Origin: Roseovarius indicus
Lineage (GTDB): Bacteria > Pseudomonadota > Alphaproteobacteria > Rhodobacterales > Rhodobacteraceae
NCBI RefSeq assembly: GCF_008728195.1
Contig: NZ_CP031600.1
Location: 61,286 to 125,285 of the forward strand
Reading direction: 5' to 3'
Length of the DNA stretch: 64,000 bases
Each line of letters begins with the position of its first letter. Positions within the stretch are counted from its first letter, which is position 1. The notes beneath the pieces were generated by a model that searched no databases, was not told where the DNA came from, and worked only from the letters and a program-made list of their open reading frames with translations. A program made the position numbers and the translations under genes. Shown piece after piece: positions 15,261-23,774 of this stretch.

Positions 15261-15596
15261 ATGCGTTTTTTCAGATTTACACGAATGGCTCATATTCTGT
15301 CGCTCATCGTCTTGATGGTAGCGGCCATGCCGTTTGTCGGACCTGAAACTGGCTCGCCGCAAGAAGATTGGAGCCACGTTGCAGCGGTGGACGTTCGTGA
15401 TTGTGGCGCACATCTTGTGGCGGAGGATACTATCCCCGGTTGCCCTGGTATGATGGTGCATTGCGTCACTTTTTCTAACGTCGATCATGCACTAACCGAA
15501 CCGAAGCTCCTTGTCGCGCACGTTTATCATGGGTCTCGCGCGGTCGACGCAGAAAGCTTGAAGCCGGAAGCTTCTTCGCCCCCTCCGCGAGTCTGA
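15261..15596 (+). CDS. Small exported protein before copA
   Basis: A 111-residue protein with a signal segment (MAHILSLIVLMVAAMPFVG), cysteines in VRDCGAHLV and IPGCPGMMVHC, and a Pro-rich end (SSPPPRV). It resembles the protein at 14072 in plan. No family name is known to me. It lies 200 bases upstream of the CopA-type oxidase and reads in the same direction, so it may be the first gene of that operon. Confidence 0.6.
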   Translation: MRFFRFTRMAHILSLIVLMVAAMPFVGPETGSPQEDWSHVAAVDVRDCGAHLVAEDTIPGCPGMMVHCVTFSNVDHALTEPKLLVAHVYHGSRAVDAESLKPEASSPPPRV

Positions 15597-15800
15597 ACGC
15601 GCTTCGATTCTCATCCCTGCATCTTACGGCTGAGGTTTCCGGTCTCGTCCAAATAAGAAACGGCGTGGACGTGTGACGGGCTCCCCTGTTGGGGTGGTCC
15701 TGAAACACCTCAGGTACTCTCGGGATCACTCCTCAGAAACTACTCGAGGTCTGCCTTGATCGGGCGAACCTTCGACTCAATCATCACAAAGGAGAAGAGT
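15597..15800. other. Interval upstream of copA
   Basis: Apart from a GC-rich stem CCCC-TGTT-GGGG near 15685, which could weaken read-through or mark a leader, I see no operator. An AAAGGAGAAGAG ribosome binding site precedes the copA ATG. Confidence 0.4.
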
Positions 15801-17600
15801 ATGCGACTCTTCAAAGCAAAACAGTGTGCGCTTTCCGATATAGCGCTCAGTTCGTCGGAACATCTGGCAAAAGGTCTGTCCCGGCGTCAGTTCGGTTTGA
15901 CCGCGGCTGCCGCGCTTGCCATGCCGACGGCGCTGCGCGCGCACGAAGCACCCAAGATTACATCGAAGGGGACCTATGATATCACTGTCGACCGGGTTCG
16001 GATCGATACTGGGAACTTTCGGAAAATGGGCGTCGGTTACAACAAGAGCCAGATTCCAACGATCCTGCGGTTCAAGGAAGGCGAGGAAGTCACCATAAAC
16101 GTGACCAACAACCTCCGCGAGAGCACCTCAATTCATTGGCATGGGCTGATCCTGCCCTTCCAGCAGGACGGCGTCCCCGGTATCAGCTTCAACGGTATCG
16201 CTCCGGGTGAAACCTTCACCTACCGGTTCCCGATCCAGCAGGCCGGCACGTACTGGTTCCACAGCCACTCGGGCTTTCAGGAGCCCGATGGCGCTTACGG
16301 TGCCATCGTGATCGAGCCACGCGACGGTGAACGGATCCGAGCGGATCGCGATTATGTTGTTCAATTGGCCGACAAGCACCCGCATCCGGGCAGCCGGATC
16401 ATGCGGAATCTCAAGATGATGCCGGACTACTACAACCGCTCACAACGCACCTTGCAGACCCTGATTGAGGACTCGCGTCAGGACAGTCTGAAAGCCGCGC
16501 TCAAGGATCGTGGGATGTGGGGGCGGATGCGGATGATGCCAACGGACATTGAGGATGTGCAGGGATTTACCGCTCTGATCAATGGGCGCAGCACATCGCA
16601 GAACTGGACAGGGCTGTTCCGGCCCGGTGAGAAGATCCGCCTGCGAATTGTCAATTCCTCGGCCATGACCTATTTTGACATGCGTATCCCGGGCTTGAAG
16701 ATGACCGTGGTCCAGGCTGACGGCAACGACGTCAAGCCGGTCACGGTGGATGAACTGCGTGTTGCCGTGGCGGAGACTTTTGACGTCATCGTCCAGCCGC
16801 GGGAAAACAAGGTTTATAGTATCATTGCCGAGTCCATGGGTCGCACCGCTCTCGTCCGCGGGACGCTGTCACCCAGAGAGGGCTATGCCGGGGCCGTGCC
16901 ACCACTCCGGCCCAAGCCTTTGCTCACCATGGCCGACATGAGCGGGATGATGGGGGGTATGGATATGGGTGACCACGTCATGCAGAACGTCGGCGGCATG
17001 CAGAACATGACCGGCATGGATCATTCCAAAATGCAAGGCATGGATCACTCGAACATGGGTGCTGCCAGTGCACCGGCACCGCAGGTGATGGACCATTCCG
17101 GCATGGCGATGTCAGGCGAAGGTGATCCATTCTATGCGCCCGGCAGCGGGCTTACACCCAAAGCCTATAATGGCGGAAAGTTCTTGTCCTACACGGATTT
17201 GCGCGCAGCACGACCGCTCTATCGGAACCGCGCCCCGTCGCGCACCATCGAATTGCGTCTGACGGGTAACATGGAGCGCTACATCTGGTCGATCAACGAT
17301 GTGAAATTCGACGATGCCGATCCAATCGTACTGAATTATGGCGAGCGCGTGCGTATCCGATTCATCAACGAGACAATGATGGCGCATCCGATGCACCTGC
17401 ATGGGATGTGGTCTATCGTCGATACCGGTCAGGGAGCGCGCAATCCCATCAAGCATACGGTAAGCGTCCAGCCGGGCACAACGACCGACATGGAAGTTGA
17501 GGTTGATGCCCCCGGGCAATGGGCCTTCCACTGCCACCTCTCCTACCACGCCGACGGCGGTATGTTCCGCAAGGTTGTGGTTAAGGGGCGCCCAGCCTGA
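15801..17600 (+). CDS. copA: CopA-type multicopper oxidase (PcoA family)
   Basis: A 599-residue periplasmic oxidase of the copper resistance type. A twin-arginine signal (SRRQFGLTAAAALA) exports it folded. The copper-binding motifs are in order: HWHGLI, YWFHSHSGFQ, HPMHLHGMW and HCHLSYHADGGM. Before the last domain lies a Met/His-rich region (GMMGGMDMGDHVM..., MDHSKMQGMDHSNMG) typical of CopA. The ATG at 15801 follows AAAGGAGAAGAG; an ATG fifteen codons earlier is less likely. copB follows after 22 bases. It oxidises Cu(I) in the periplasm. Confidence 0.93.
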   Translation: MRLFKAKQCALSDIALSSSEHLAKGLSRRQFGLTAAAALAMPTALRAHEAPKITSKGTYDITVDRVRIDTGNFRKMGVGYNKSQIPTILRFKEGEEVTINVTNNLRESTSIHWHGLILPFQQDGVPGISFNGIAPGETFTYRFPIQQAGTYWFHSHSGFQEPDGAYGAIVIEPRDGERIRADRDYVVQLADKHPHPGSRIMRNLKMMPDYYNRSQRTLQTLIEDSRQDSLKAALKDRGMWGRMRMMPTDIEDVQGFTALINGRSTSQNWTGLFRPGEKIRLRIVNSSAMTYFDMRIPGLKMTVVQADGNDVKPVTVDELRVAVAETFDVIVQPRENKVYSIIAESMGRTALVRGTLSPREGYAGAVPPLRPKPLLTMADMSGMMGGMDMGDHVMQNVGGMQNMTGMDHSKMQGMDHSNMGAASAPAPQVMDHSGMAMSGEGDPFYAPGSGLTPKAYNGGKFLSYTDLRAARPLYRNRAPSRTIELRLTGNMERYIWSINDVKFDDADPIVLNYGERVRIRFINETMMAHPMHLHGMWSIVDTGQGARNPIKHTVSVQPGTTTDMEVEVDAPGQWAFHCHLSYHADGGMFRKVVVKGRPA

Positions 17601-17622
17601 GCCAGTCAATATAAGGAAAAGC

Positions 17623-18327
17623 ATGATGAAACGTTTCAAACTGGCCGGACTAGCCGGCCTCCTTCTACCCTTGGCTCAGGTTGCGCAGGCCGAGCCGCTG
17701 ATCTGGGGTTTTCAAGCGGAGCAGTTCGAATATCGCGCGATGGATGGCGAGGATGCCTTCGTCTGGGATTTTGATGCCCTTGCGGGGTCGGATGAGCTGA
17801 AATTCGTCTGGCGAAGCGAGGCGGAACTCGGTCTGACATCGGATGATTTTGAGAAGCTGGAAAATCAGCTGCGTCTGCAGTTCCCGATCTCGACGTTCTT
17901 CGACGCCGTGGTAGGGGCCTATGCGGACACGCCTGATGGCGCTCCCGACCGCTACGCAGGCGTAGTCGGCGTCAAAGGCCTCGCACCGCAGTGGTTCGAG
18001 ATCGATGCCGATCTCTTTGTCTCTGAACATCCCTTCTTCCGGTTCGAGGCAGAATATGAGGCGCTTCTGACCAATCGGCTGATCCTCACGCCGAGTATCG
18101 AAATCGATCTGCCTCTCAAGGATGATCTGGCGCGTGAACGGGGCGCGGGCGGTGCGGTTGTCGAGCTCGGGGCACGGCTCAGCTACGACGTTATCGACCG
18201 CGCGTTCTCTCCCTATATCGGCGTCAACTATGAAGCCTCGTTTGGCGATACCAAGGATATTCTCCGCGCCAATGGTGACGATACGGATGCATTCTCGATC
18301 GTGATCGGTACGCGTCTGATGTTCTGA
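17623..18327 (+). CDS. copB: Outer-membrane copper resistance protein CopB
   Basis: A 234-residue protein with a cleavable signal peptide (LAGLAGLLLPLAQVAQA) and a beta-barrel pattern of alternating residues to the C-terminal GTRLMF, whose terminal Phe is typical of outer-membrane barrels. WGFQAEQFEYR and DLFVSEHPFFRFEAEYEALLTNRLIL are CopB/PcoB blocks. The usual N-terminal Met-rich region is lacking, so this is a short CopB. The start follows AAGGAAAAGC. It is paired with copA. Confidence 0.88.
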   Translation: MMKRFKLAGLAGLLLPLAQVAQAEPLIWGFQAEQFEYRAMDGEDAFVWDFDALAGSDELKFVWRSEAELGLTSDDFEKLENQLRLQFPISTFFDAVVGAYADTPDGAPDRYAGVVGVKGLAPQWFEIDADLFVSEHPFFRFEAEYEALLTNRLILTPSIEIDLPLKDDLARERGAGGAVVELGARLSYDVIDRAFSPYIGVNYEASFGDTKDILRANGDDTDAFSIVIGTRLMF

Positions 18328-18331
18328 AAAT

Positions 18332-18362
18332 AGGTCGTCCCGGCGGCAAGTCGGGGCGACCT
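18332..18362 (+). terminator. Hairpin after copB
   Basis: AGGTCGTCCCG and CGGGGCGACCT form an 11-base stem (one G-T pair) with a nine-base loop, four bases after the copB stop. The T-run is weak (TGCTGCTTTC), so this may be a modest terminator or an mRNA stabiliser. Confidence 0.6.
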
Positions 18363-18424
18363 GCTGCTTTCATGAACGACCAGAGGGTGCGCTAAAGATT
18401 AAGAACCAAACTGAAAAGGAGACC

Positions 18425-19354
18425 ATGATGGGCGGTAAGGGACACGCAGGTCACATGCCACAGAGCGGACGAGGCATGGCAATTTCAGCTTGGCTAACGG
18501 GTGTCTATTTCATCATTGAGATGACAATCGGTCTCTGGACCGGCTCCATTGCTGTGATTTCGGATGCGTTCCACACCTTCTCCGCCGTGGGCGGCGTCCT
18601 CGTGGCAATTATTGCGGCACGACTCGCCCGCCGTCCGGCGGATGAGGACCGCAGTTTTGGCTGGTATCGCGCGGAGATCATCGGCGCGCTGGTCAATGGC
18701 GGGTTCCTGCTTGCCATGGCAATCGTGGTGATCGTGATGGCGGCAATGCGCCTAGGATCTCCTATAGATCTGCCGACCGGCCCAATGCTGTGGGCAGCGG
18801 CTGGCGGCCTTGCGACCGAAATCATCTCGCTCGGGCTGATCTGGAAGCAAAGTCAGAGCGACCTGAACGTCAAGGGCGCGCTCTGGCACATTATTCAGAC
18901 TTTCGTCGGGAGTCTGTTGATCATCATCACTGCGCTGGTCATAAAATTCACGGGTTTTCTGCTCATTGATCCAATCCTCGGCATGGCTTTCGGCTTCGTA
19001 CTGGTTTGGGCAAGCTGGGGGATACTGCGTGATTCCATGCACCTGCTTATGGAAGGCACCCCAAATGATGTAAGTCTGCGCGACGTCAAGCAGAACCTGG
19101 AGACCGTCGATGGCGTGGCTGATGCACATCACGTCCATGCCTGGGCGCTGACCAGCGGCAAATATGTCTTTTCAGCCCACCTGCGTATTCGCGACGGCGG
19201 CCATCCGCAGGAGATACTGAAGGCAGCTCATCAAATGTTGCGGGAGCGCTTTGGCTTCTTTTTCGTCACCTTGCAGGTCGAAGACCGTTGCATTGATGAA
19301 AGCGATGCAGAAGCCATCGACATAACTGCGGGCGAGAACCACAATCAGGCCTGA
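18425..19354 (+). CDS. CDF (ZitB/CzcD-like) transporter with altered metal site
   Basis: A 309-residue cation diffusion facilitator with six membrane helices and a cytoplasmic C-terminal domain (VDGVADAHHVHAWALTSGKYVFSAHLRI). In most Zn/Co members helices 2 and 5 each carry HxxxD. Here helix 2 reads SDAFHTFSA and helix 5 reads WHIIQT, so both aspartates are replaced (Ala and Thr). SFGWYRAEIIGALVNG is normal. Transport of a different metal, or loss of transport, is possible. The N-terminus is His/Met-rich (GKGHAGHMPQ). It follows copB after a hairpin. Confidence 0.8.
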   Translation: MMGGKGHAGHMPQSGRGMAISAWLTGVYFIIEMTIGLWTGSIAVISDAFHTFSAVGGVLVAIIAARLARRPADEDRSFGWYRAEIIGALVNGGFLLAMAIVVIVMAAMRLGSPIDLPTGPMLWAAAGGLATEIISLGLIWKQSQSDLNVKGALWHIIQTFVGSLLIIITALVIKFTGFLLIDPILGMAFGFVLVWASWGILRDSMHLLMEGTPNDVSLRDVKQNLETVDGVADAHHVHAWALTSGKYVFSAHLRIRDGGHPQEILKAAHQMLRERFGFFFVTLQVEDRCIDESDAEAIDITAGENHNQA

Positions 19355-19460
19355 CCGCACCCGATGCGCATCTATGACTGCCGGGGTGCGAGACCCTTGG
19401 ATTAATTGGGCCGCTTTGCGCGTCGCCTAGCCACGCTTTTAGCCAGATCGGAAACCGGAT

Positions 19461-20378
19461 ATGAAAACTATATTGCTTCTTCTTCTGATCACCTTGTCCG
19501 AGGCGACGATCGGTGTCTTCGTCAAGCTGACCGACGGCAGAATCCCGATTCAGACGTTGAATTTCTACGCGATCCTGACAGCCGCCGCCTTCCTGATACT
19601 CGCGCTGCCAGTCGCCACAGGCCGACCGATCCGCCTACCCTGGGGGAATTTGAAGGACACCATTGTTATCGGTGTTCTTATCGCGACGCAGATCAGTGTC
19701 TTCAACTACGCCATGACGCTGGTACCGATTGCCAATGCCGTCATTTTCTGGAGTGTGGCGCCCTTCTTTACCTTTATTTTCTCGGCAATCTTCCTCGGTG
19801 AGAAGGCAGGATTGGGCCATGTTCTCGTCTTCGGTATCGCCATCGTCGGCATCGTGCTCGCCAAGCCCCTCTCAGGTGGATACATGTTCGGCAATCTCGT
19901 CGCGCTGACCGACGGCGCGATCTATGCGGCGATGATTACCTACATGCGATATGAGGGCAAGTCAGAGACGGGCAACGATATCGCTTGGTCGATGCTGACG
20001 GCAGCGGTCGTCCTGTCGCCGGCGCTGTTGATTTATGGTACAGGTGAAGTGCTGGGTACGTCGGAAAACGAGAAGCTGGGCATCATCGTACCAGCTGGTG
20101 TCTGGGCGCTAGCGCTTGGGTTGGTATCGACGGGATTTGCCTATTTCGGCATCTCCATCGTCCTCAAGACTCTCAACGCGAACGTCTATTCCCTCGTCGA
20201 TATTATCGTCTCGCCGGTCGTCGCGAGTACTCTGGGATTTTTGGTCTTTGCCGAGGTCCCGGCCAAGGGGATGATCTATGGCGGCGGGCTGTTGCTGTTG
20301 GCCGGGTTTCTGCTGACATGGATGATGACTCGTGAGCGACCCGACATCGCGGCGCATCCCTGTCAGTGTTTAGGTTGA
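19461..20378 (+). CDS. DMT-superfamily (EamA) transporter
   Basis: A 305-residue transporter with ten predicted helices and two EamA repeats. LTLVPIANAVIFWSVAPFFTFIFSAIFLGEKAG is the typical first-repeat end and LKTLNANVYSLVDIIVSPVVASTLGFLVFAE the second. The substrate is unknown. It reads in the same direction as the CDF gene, 106 bases downstream. Confidence 0.8.
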   Translation: MKTILLLLLITLSEATIGVFVKLTDGRIPIQTLNFYAILTAAAFLILALPVATGRPIRLPWGNLKDTIVIGVLIATQISVFNYAMTLVPIANAVIFWSVAPFFTFIFSAIFLGEKAGLGHVLVFGIAIVGIVLAKPLSGGYMFGNLVALTDGAIYAAMITYMRYEGKSETGNDIAWSMLTAAVVLSPALLIYGTGEVLGTSENEKLGIIVPAGVWALALGLVSTGFAYFGISIVLKTLNANVYSLVDIIVSPVVASTLGFLVFAEVPAKGMIYGGGLLLLAGFLLTWMMTRERPDIAAHPCQCLG

Positions 20379-20503
20379 CCTGCGGTGCGGAGCTTCAAGG
20401 CGAAAAAGGACGCCGCGGCGCGCGCCAGACTTCCAATGTATATGTGGAGAGTCTTCTCGGAAGACTTCACACTTACAAGCAGGAAATTGCCGGCAGGTGT
20501 CTC

Positions 20504-20519
20504 GATACAAAACGTTACA
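20504..20519 (+). promoter_or_regulatory. Response-regulator box upstream of the EF-hand gene
   Basis: GATACA-AAAC-GTTACA in the sense of the downstream gene, ending 81 bases before its ATG. It is one of nine copies of this motif in the island. Confidence 0.6.
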
Positions 20520-20600
20520 ACAAAGTCTCTCGCGAATAGATGAAGGGACAGTTGTAAACCCCTACATCGGCGATGTGATTCAGAAACAAAGGAGATCACC

Positions 20601-21191
20601 ATGCTACGACATTCATTTCTTGCCCTGTCAGTGGTTGCTGCAGCCGCGGTCGGTGGGGCAGCTTATGCTCAGAACGACCATGGCCATGGTTCAAAATCAA
20701 AACCCGCCGGTGATAGCATGATGATGCAGGGCGGCGGTTCCGGGATGATGGGTGATATGTCCGGCATGATGAAGAAGATGCACCGGATGCACGGCGGGAT
20801 GATGGACGGAAGCGGCCGCGGCATGATGGGCCACGACATGATGCGGATGCTGGATGCTGATGACGATGGCAATGTCACGCCCCAGGAGATGCGCGAGCAG
20901 ATGCAGGCCAAGCTGACCGAGTATGACAGCGACGGCGACGGCAACCTCTCGATCGCCGAGTTCGAGGCGCTTCACAGCGCCATGATCCGCGAGAAGATGG
21001 TCGACCGCTTCCAGCATCTCGACGCGGATGGCGATGGCGCCATCACCAGCGAGGAAATAGCGGCGCCGGCCAAGAAGATGGAGCGCATGCAGAAGATGCG
21101 CTCGGGCATGAGCCAGATGCAGAGCCAGCAAGGCAGCGGCCAGGGCATGGGCTCCGGTATGAACAACACTGGCGACAGCGACAGCAATTGA
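20601..21191 (+). CDS. Exported Met-rich EF-hand protein
   Basis: A 196-residue periplasmic protein with a signal peptide cut near AAYAQ. A His/Met-rich segment (SMMMQGGGSGMMGDMSGMMKK and more, residues ~35-85) follows, then three EF-hand loops: DADDDGNVTPQE, DSDGDGNLSIAE and DADGDGAITSEE. The tail is rich in Met, Gln and Gly. The loops suggest calcium binding and the Met-rich part copper binding. The start follows AAAGGAG. It is probably the first gene of a unit that includes 21253 and 21366. Confidence 0.85.
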   Translation: MLRHSFLALSVVAAAAVGGAAYAQNDHGHGSKSKPAGDSMMMQGGGSGMMGDMSGMMKKMHRMHGGMMDGSGRGMMGHDMMRMLDADDDGNVTPQEMREQMQAKLTEYDSDGDGNLSIAEFEALHSAMIREKMVDRFQHLDADGDGAITSEEIAAPAKKMERMQKMRSGMSQMQSQQGSGQGMGSGMNNTGDSDSN

Positions 21192-21198
21192 GCTTGGA

Positions 21199-21222
21199 GG
21201 CGCCGGCCTTCAAGCCGGCGCC
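21199..21222 (+). terminator. GC-rich stem-loop after the EF-hand gene
   Basis: GGCGCCGGC-CTTCAA-GCCGGCGCC is a perfect nine-base stem with a six-base loop. No T-run follows, and the next small gene starts 30 bases on, so it may act as an attenuator or mRNA stabiliser rather than a full terminator. Confidence 0.55.
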
Positions 21223-21252
21223 GTCTCCGCGCTGATGCAACAGGAGATAACA

Positions 21253-21348
21253 ATGATGGGTTTCGGAATGGGCGGCCTCTGGATGCTGCTCGTTATTGTG
21301 CTGGCGGTGCTGGGAGTACTGGCGTTGGTCAAGTACCTTTCCAAATGA
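21253..21348 (+). CDS. 31-residue single-helix membrane protein
   Basis: A very short gene: MMGFGMGGLWMLLVIVLAVLG (the first part) continues into LALVKYLSK. One membrane helix is preceded by a Gly/Met-rich stretch and ends in positive charge, so the N-terminus probably faces the periplasm. A CAGGAGATAAC ribosome binding site lies at the right distance. Short proteins of this make-up accompany copper and SHOCT genes in many bacteria. The next frame's first possible start lies across its stop codon. Confidence 0.6.
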   Translation: MMGFGMGGLWMLLVIVLAVLGVLALVKYLSK

Positions 21349-21365
21349 CCCGAAGGGAAATCGAC

Positions 21366-21752
21366 ATGAGCTATACCTATGACCGCGTCTTGGAGGATGT
21401 CGGCATCGATGACGCCGAGTTGCGGGTTCGCGATGCATTGGCCGAGCATGGCTTCGGCATTCTGACCGAAATCGACGTGAAGGCGACGATGAAGAAGAAG
21501 ATCGACGCCGACATCGAACCCTATCGCATTCTGGGGGCATGCAATCCGCAGATGGCCCATAAGGCGATCGGGATCGAACCACGGGTGGGCGCGATGCTGC
21601 CCTGCAATGTCATCCTGCGCGAAGTGGACAACGGCACCGAGGTCAGCGCGATCGATCCGGTGGCCTCAATGCAGGCGATTGACAACGATCAGCTGCACAA
21701 GGTCGCTATCGATGTGCGTGAGATGATGCGTGAGGCCGTCGACGCGGCGTGA
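21366..21752 (+). CDS. DUF302-domain protein
   Basis: A 128-residue cytoplasmic protein matching DUF302: ALAEHGFGILTEIDVKATM, YRILGACNPQMAHKAI and a VGAMLPCNVILRE end block. The family is common beside metal-resistance and sulfur-oxidation genes, but its biochemical role is unknown. An ATG at 21345 is possible, but the one at 21366 fits the family start MSYTYDRV. Confidence 0.88.
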   Translation: MSYTYDRVLEDVGIDDAELRVRDALAEHGFGILTEIDVKATMKKKIDADIEPYRILGACNPQMAHKAIGIEPRVGAMLPCNVILREVDNGTEVSAIDPVASMQAIDNDQLHKVAIDVREMMREAVDAA

Positions 21753-21842
21753 AGTGGCGATTTCACGATTACGGCTTGAGATTCCATCAACTGGAAGGCC
21801 TAGGGTTGTAGCGACTCGAACGCAACCCCGGCAAATACGAGG

Positions 21843-22283
21843 ATGCATTGCCCAATGTCGAACGATGGAAGCCAGGTCAGCCGGATCACCACAGGCCCAC
21901 TGGGCCCGAGCGCCATCGGTGCGGGGCTGTTCCTAGCCTTGGCGTCCGTTCACCTTTGGGTGCCTGAACAGGTCTCGGTGGCTATCGCCGCCCTGACCTT
22001 GGCCCTGATCGGGGGCGCCTATATCGGTTTCGGCGCCTCCGCCCTTTCAGCCGGGATGTTCTGTATGGAACTCGGGGTCGCGGCCTTCTACGCGCTCGTG
22101 GCGCTTGCCGGTCTGCTCTGGACGCCGCTTGCGCTGCCGCTGGGGCTGGCGGCGCATGCGGCCTGGGACCTGCTGCACCATAATGGCGCCTTCGGTGCGC
22201 CGGTGCCGAAATGGTACATTCCCTTCTGCGTGGTCTTCGATCTGCTGGCCGCCGGTTTTCTCCTCATCCTTTATCTACCGTGA
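21843..22283 (+). CDS. Small integral membrane protein (DUF6010-like)
   Basis: A 146-residue protein with five membrane helices. The motif GLAAHAAWDLLHHNGAF and the following KWYIPFCVVFDLLAAGFL resemble DUF6010 proteins. The function is unknown. ATGs at 21843 and 21855 are both possible starts; GAGG lies upstream. A GTG-started TVP38 gene follows after ten bases. Confidence 0.6.
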   Translation: MHCPMSNDGSQVSRITTGPLGPSAIGAGLFLALASVHLWVPEQVSVAIAALTLALIGGAYIGFGASALSAGMFCMELGVAAFYALVALAGLLWTPLALPLGLAAHAAWDLLHHNGAFGAPVPKWYIPFCVVFDLLAAGFLLILYLP

Positions 22284-22293
22284 GGGCGGTTAG

Positions 22294-22977
22294 GTGGCAC
22301 AGGGCATCACGGTTGGAACAGGCGCAAAAATCGTTCTCGCGGTCGCGCTCGTGGCCGCTGCGGCGGCGCTGTTCCTTGGGCCCTTGTCGGGCTTCGTGGA
22401 AGACCTCAGCGGCGAGCGGATATCGGCCTGGGTGAGCGCCGCCGGCGCATGGGGGCCGATCGTCATCATTGCCCTCATGACGATCGCCATCGTCGCCACG
22501 CCGATCCCAAGCGCACCTATCGCCTTGGCGGCAGGTGCCGCATACGGACATACGATCGGCACCATTTACATCGTCATCGGCGCCGAACTCGGCGCCCTGG
22601 CGGCCTTCGCACTGGCACGGTTCCTGGGGCGCGATGTGCTGACCAGATGGTTGGGCGAGACGGTGGACAAGGGCTGGCTCGGATCGCAGAACGTGCTGAC
22701 CCTGACCGTGTTCGCCAGCCGGCTGATGCCGTTTATCTCGTTCGACATCGTCAGCTACGCTGCCGGTCTCAGCTGCCTGCATTTCTGGCGTTTCGCTGTG
22801 GCGACGCTTGCCGGCATCATCCCCGCCAGTTTCGTTCTCGCGCATTTCGGTAACGAGGCGGTGAGCGGCGAGCCCGGGCGAGCCGCCTGGGCCGCTGTCG
22901 GGCTGGGGGCACTTACGCTGACCCCCCTTATCGTCGTGGCGATCCGCGAGCAGCGCGGAAGGAAGGCACGCTCATGA
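22294..22977 (+). CDS. TVP38/TMEM64-family membrane protein
   Basis: A 227-residue protein of the TVP38/DedA (VTT domain) family: PIPSAPIALAAGAAYGHTIGT, a GAELGALAAFALARFLGRD helix and ASRLMPFISFDIVSYAAGLS. Members are thought to act in lipid scrambling or small-molecule transport. The start is a GTG at 22294. Its stop overlaps the next gene by four bases. Confidence 0.85.
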   Translation: MAQGITVGTGAKIVLAVALVAAAAALFLGPLSGFVEDLSGERISAWVSAAGAWGPIVIIALMTIAIVATPIPSAPIALAAGAAYGHTIGTIYIVIGAELGALAAFALARFLGRDVLTRWLGETVDKGWLGSQNVLTLTVFASRLMPFISFDIVSYAAGLSCLHFWRFAVATLAGIIPASFVLAHFGNEAVSGEPGRAAWAAVGLGALTLTPLIVVAIREQRGRKARS

Positions 22978-23774
22978 CCGCGACCCCCAGGCCCGACGCG
23001 CGCCCGTCCCCGGGCTGGAGAGCCGTTCGCGCGCTGATCCGGCGCGGGCTGTTGCGGACTTGCCGCCGGCAACTGGGCAATCGGGCATTGCACCTTGCAG
23101 ATGGCGAAGAGGTGCGCTGGCTGCCTGAAGACATCGAGCGTTTTCTCGTCACGCTCGATCATGCAGCGGAAGAGATGCGGGAGATTGCCGGATTGCAGGG
23201 TTTGCCCGATGCCGGCAGTCGGCTGATGGTGGAGCTTGCCATCTACACCGTCGCGGCCGACGCGGCGCTGCGGCACCACGGAGTCGAGACGGGGTGCGCG
23301 CATGCGGTCGTCGCCGATGTCGGATGGGACCTCTACCGCCGGATGCTGCGCCTGTCGTCGCTGCCGGCGCGGTTCATCAGCCGCGATCCGGGACGCAGGC
23401 TGCGCTGGACGATCCGGGCGCTGCTGGTGTTTCCCTTCCGTCCAGTGGGCGCCCCCGGCTATGCCGCGCGCGTCTTTCGCGATGGTGATGACCTGAAAAC
23501 GCATTTCACACATTGCCCGCCGCAAACATTCGCTCGGACGGCGGCGGCGCGTCACGCGGACCCCGAACTGCTCGAGGCCTTCCGGCAGAGTTGGTGCCTT
23601 TATGACTGGCCCGGTGCCGATCTGATCGCCGGCGATGGCAAGCGGGGACATTACCGCAGACCGCATACGCTCTCGGCCGGCGATCCGGTATGCGACATGT
23701 GTTGGAAGGCCCAGTCCGGTGAACCGACGCTCTCGGCCGGGAAGGCACGCGCATCCAGAAAGGGAAATGTCTAG
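22974..23774 (+). CDS. ATC-hydrolase-like protein
   Basis: A 266-residue protein whose second half resembles L-2-amino-thiazoline-4-carboxylic acid hydrolases: AVVADVGWDLYRRM, HCPPQTFARTAAARHADPELLEAF and the C-terminal GDPVCDMCW motif with its conserved Cys. Homologues are often placed in radical SAM or metal contexts and few have proven activity. It overlaps the TVP38 gene and runs directly into the permease gene. Confidence 0.6.
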   Translation: MTATPRPDARPSPGWRAVRALIRRGLLRTCRRQLGNRALHLADGEEVRWLPEDIERFLVTLDHAAEEMREIAGLQGLPDAGSRLMVELAIYTVAADAALRHHGVETGCAHAVVADVGWDLYRRMLRLSSLPARFISRDPGRRLRWTIRALLVFPFRPVGAPGYAARVFRDGDDLKTHFTHCPPQTFARTAAARHADPELLEAFRQSWCLYDWPGADLIAGDGKRGHYRRPHTLSAGDPVCDMCWKAQSGEPTLSAGKARASRKGNV

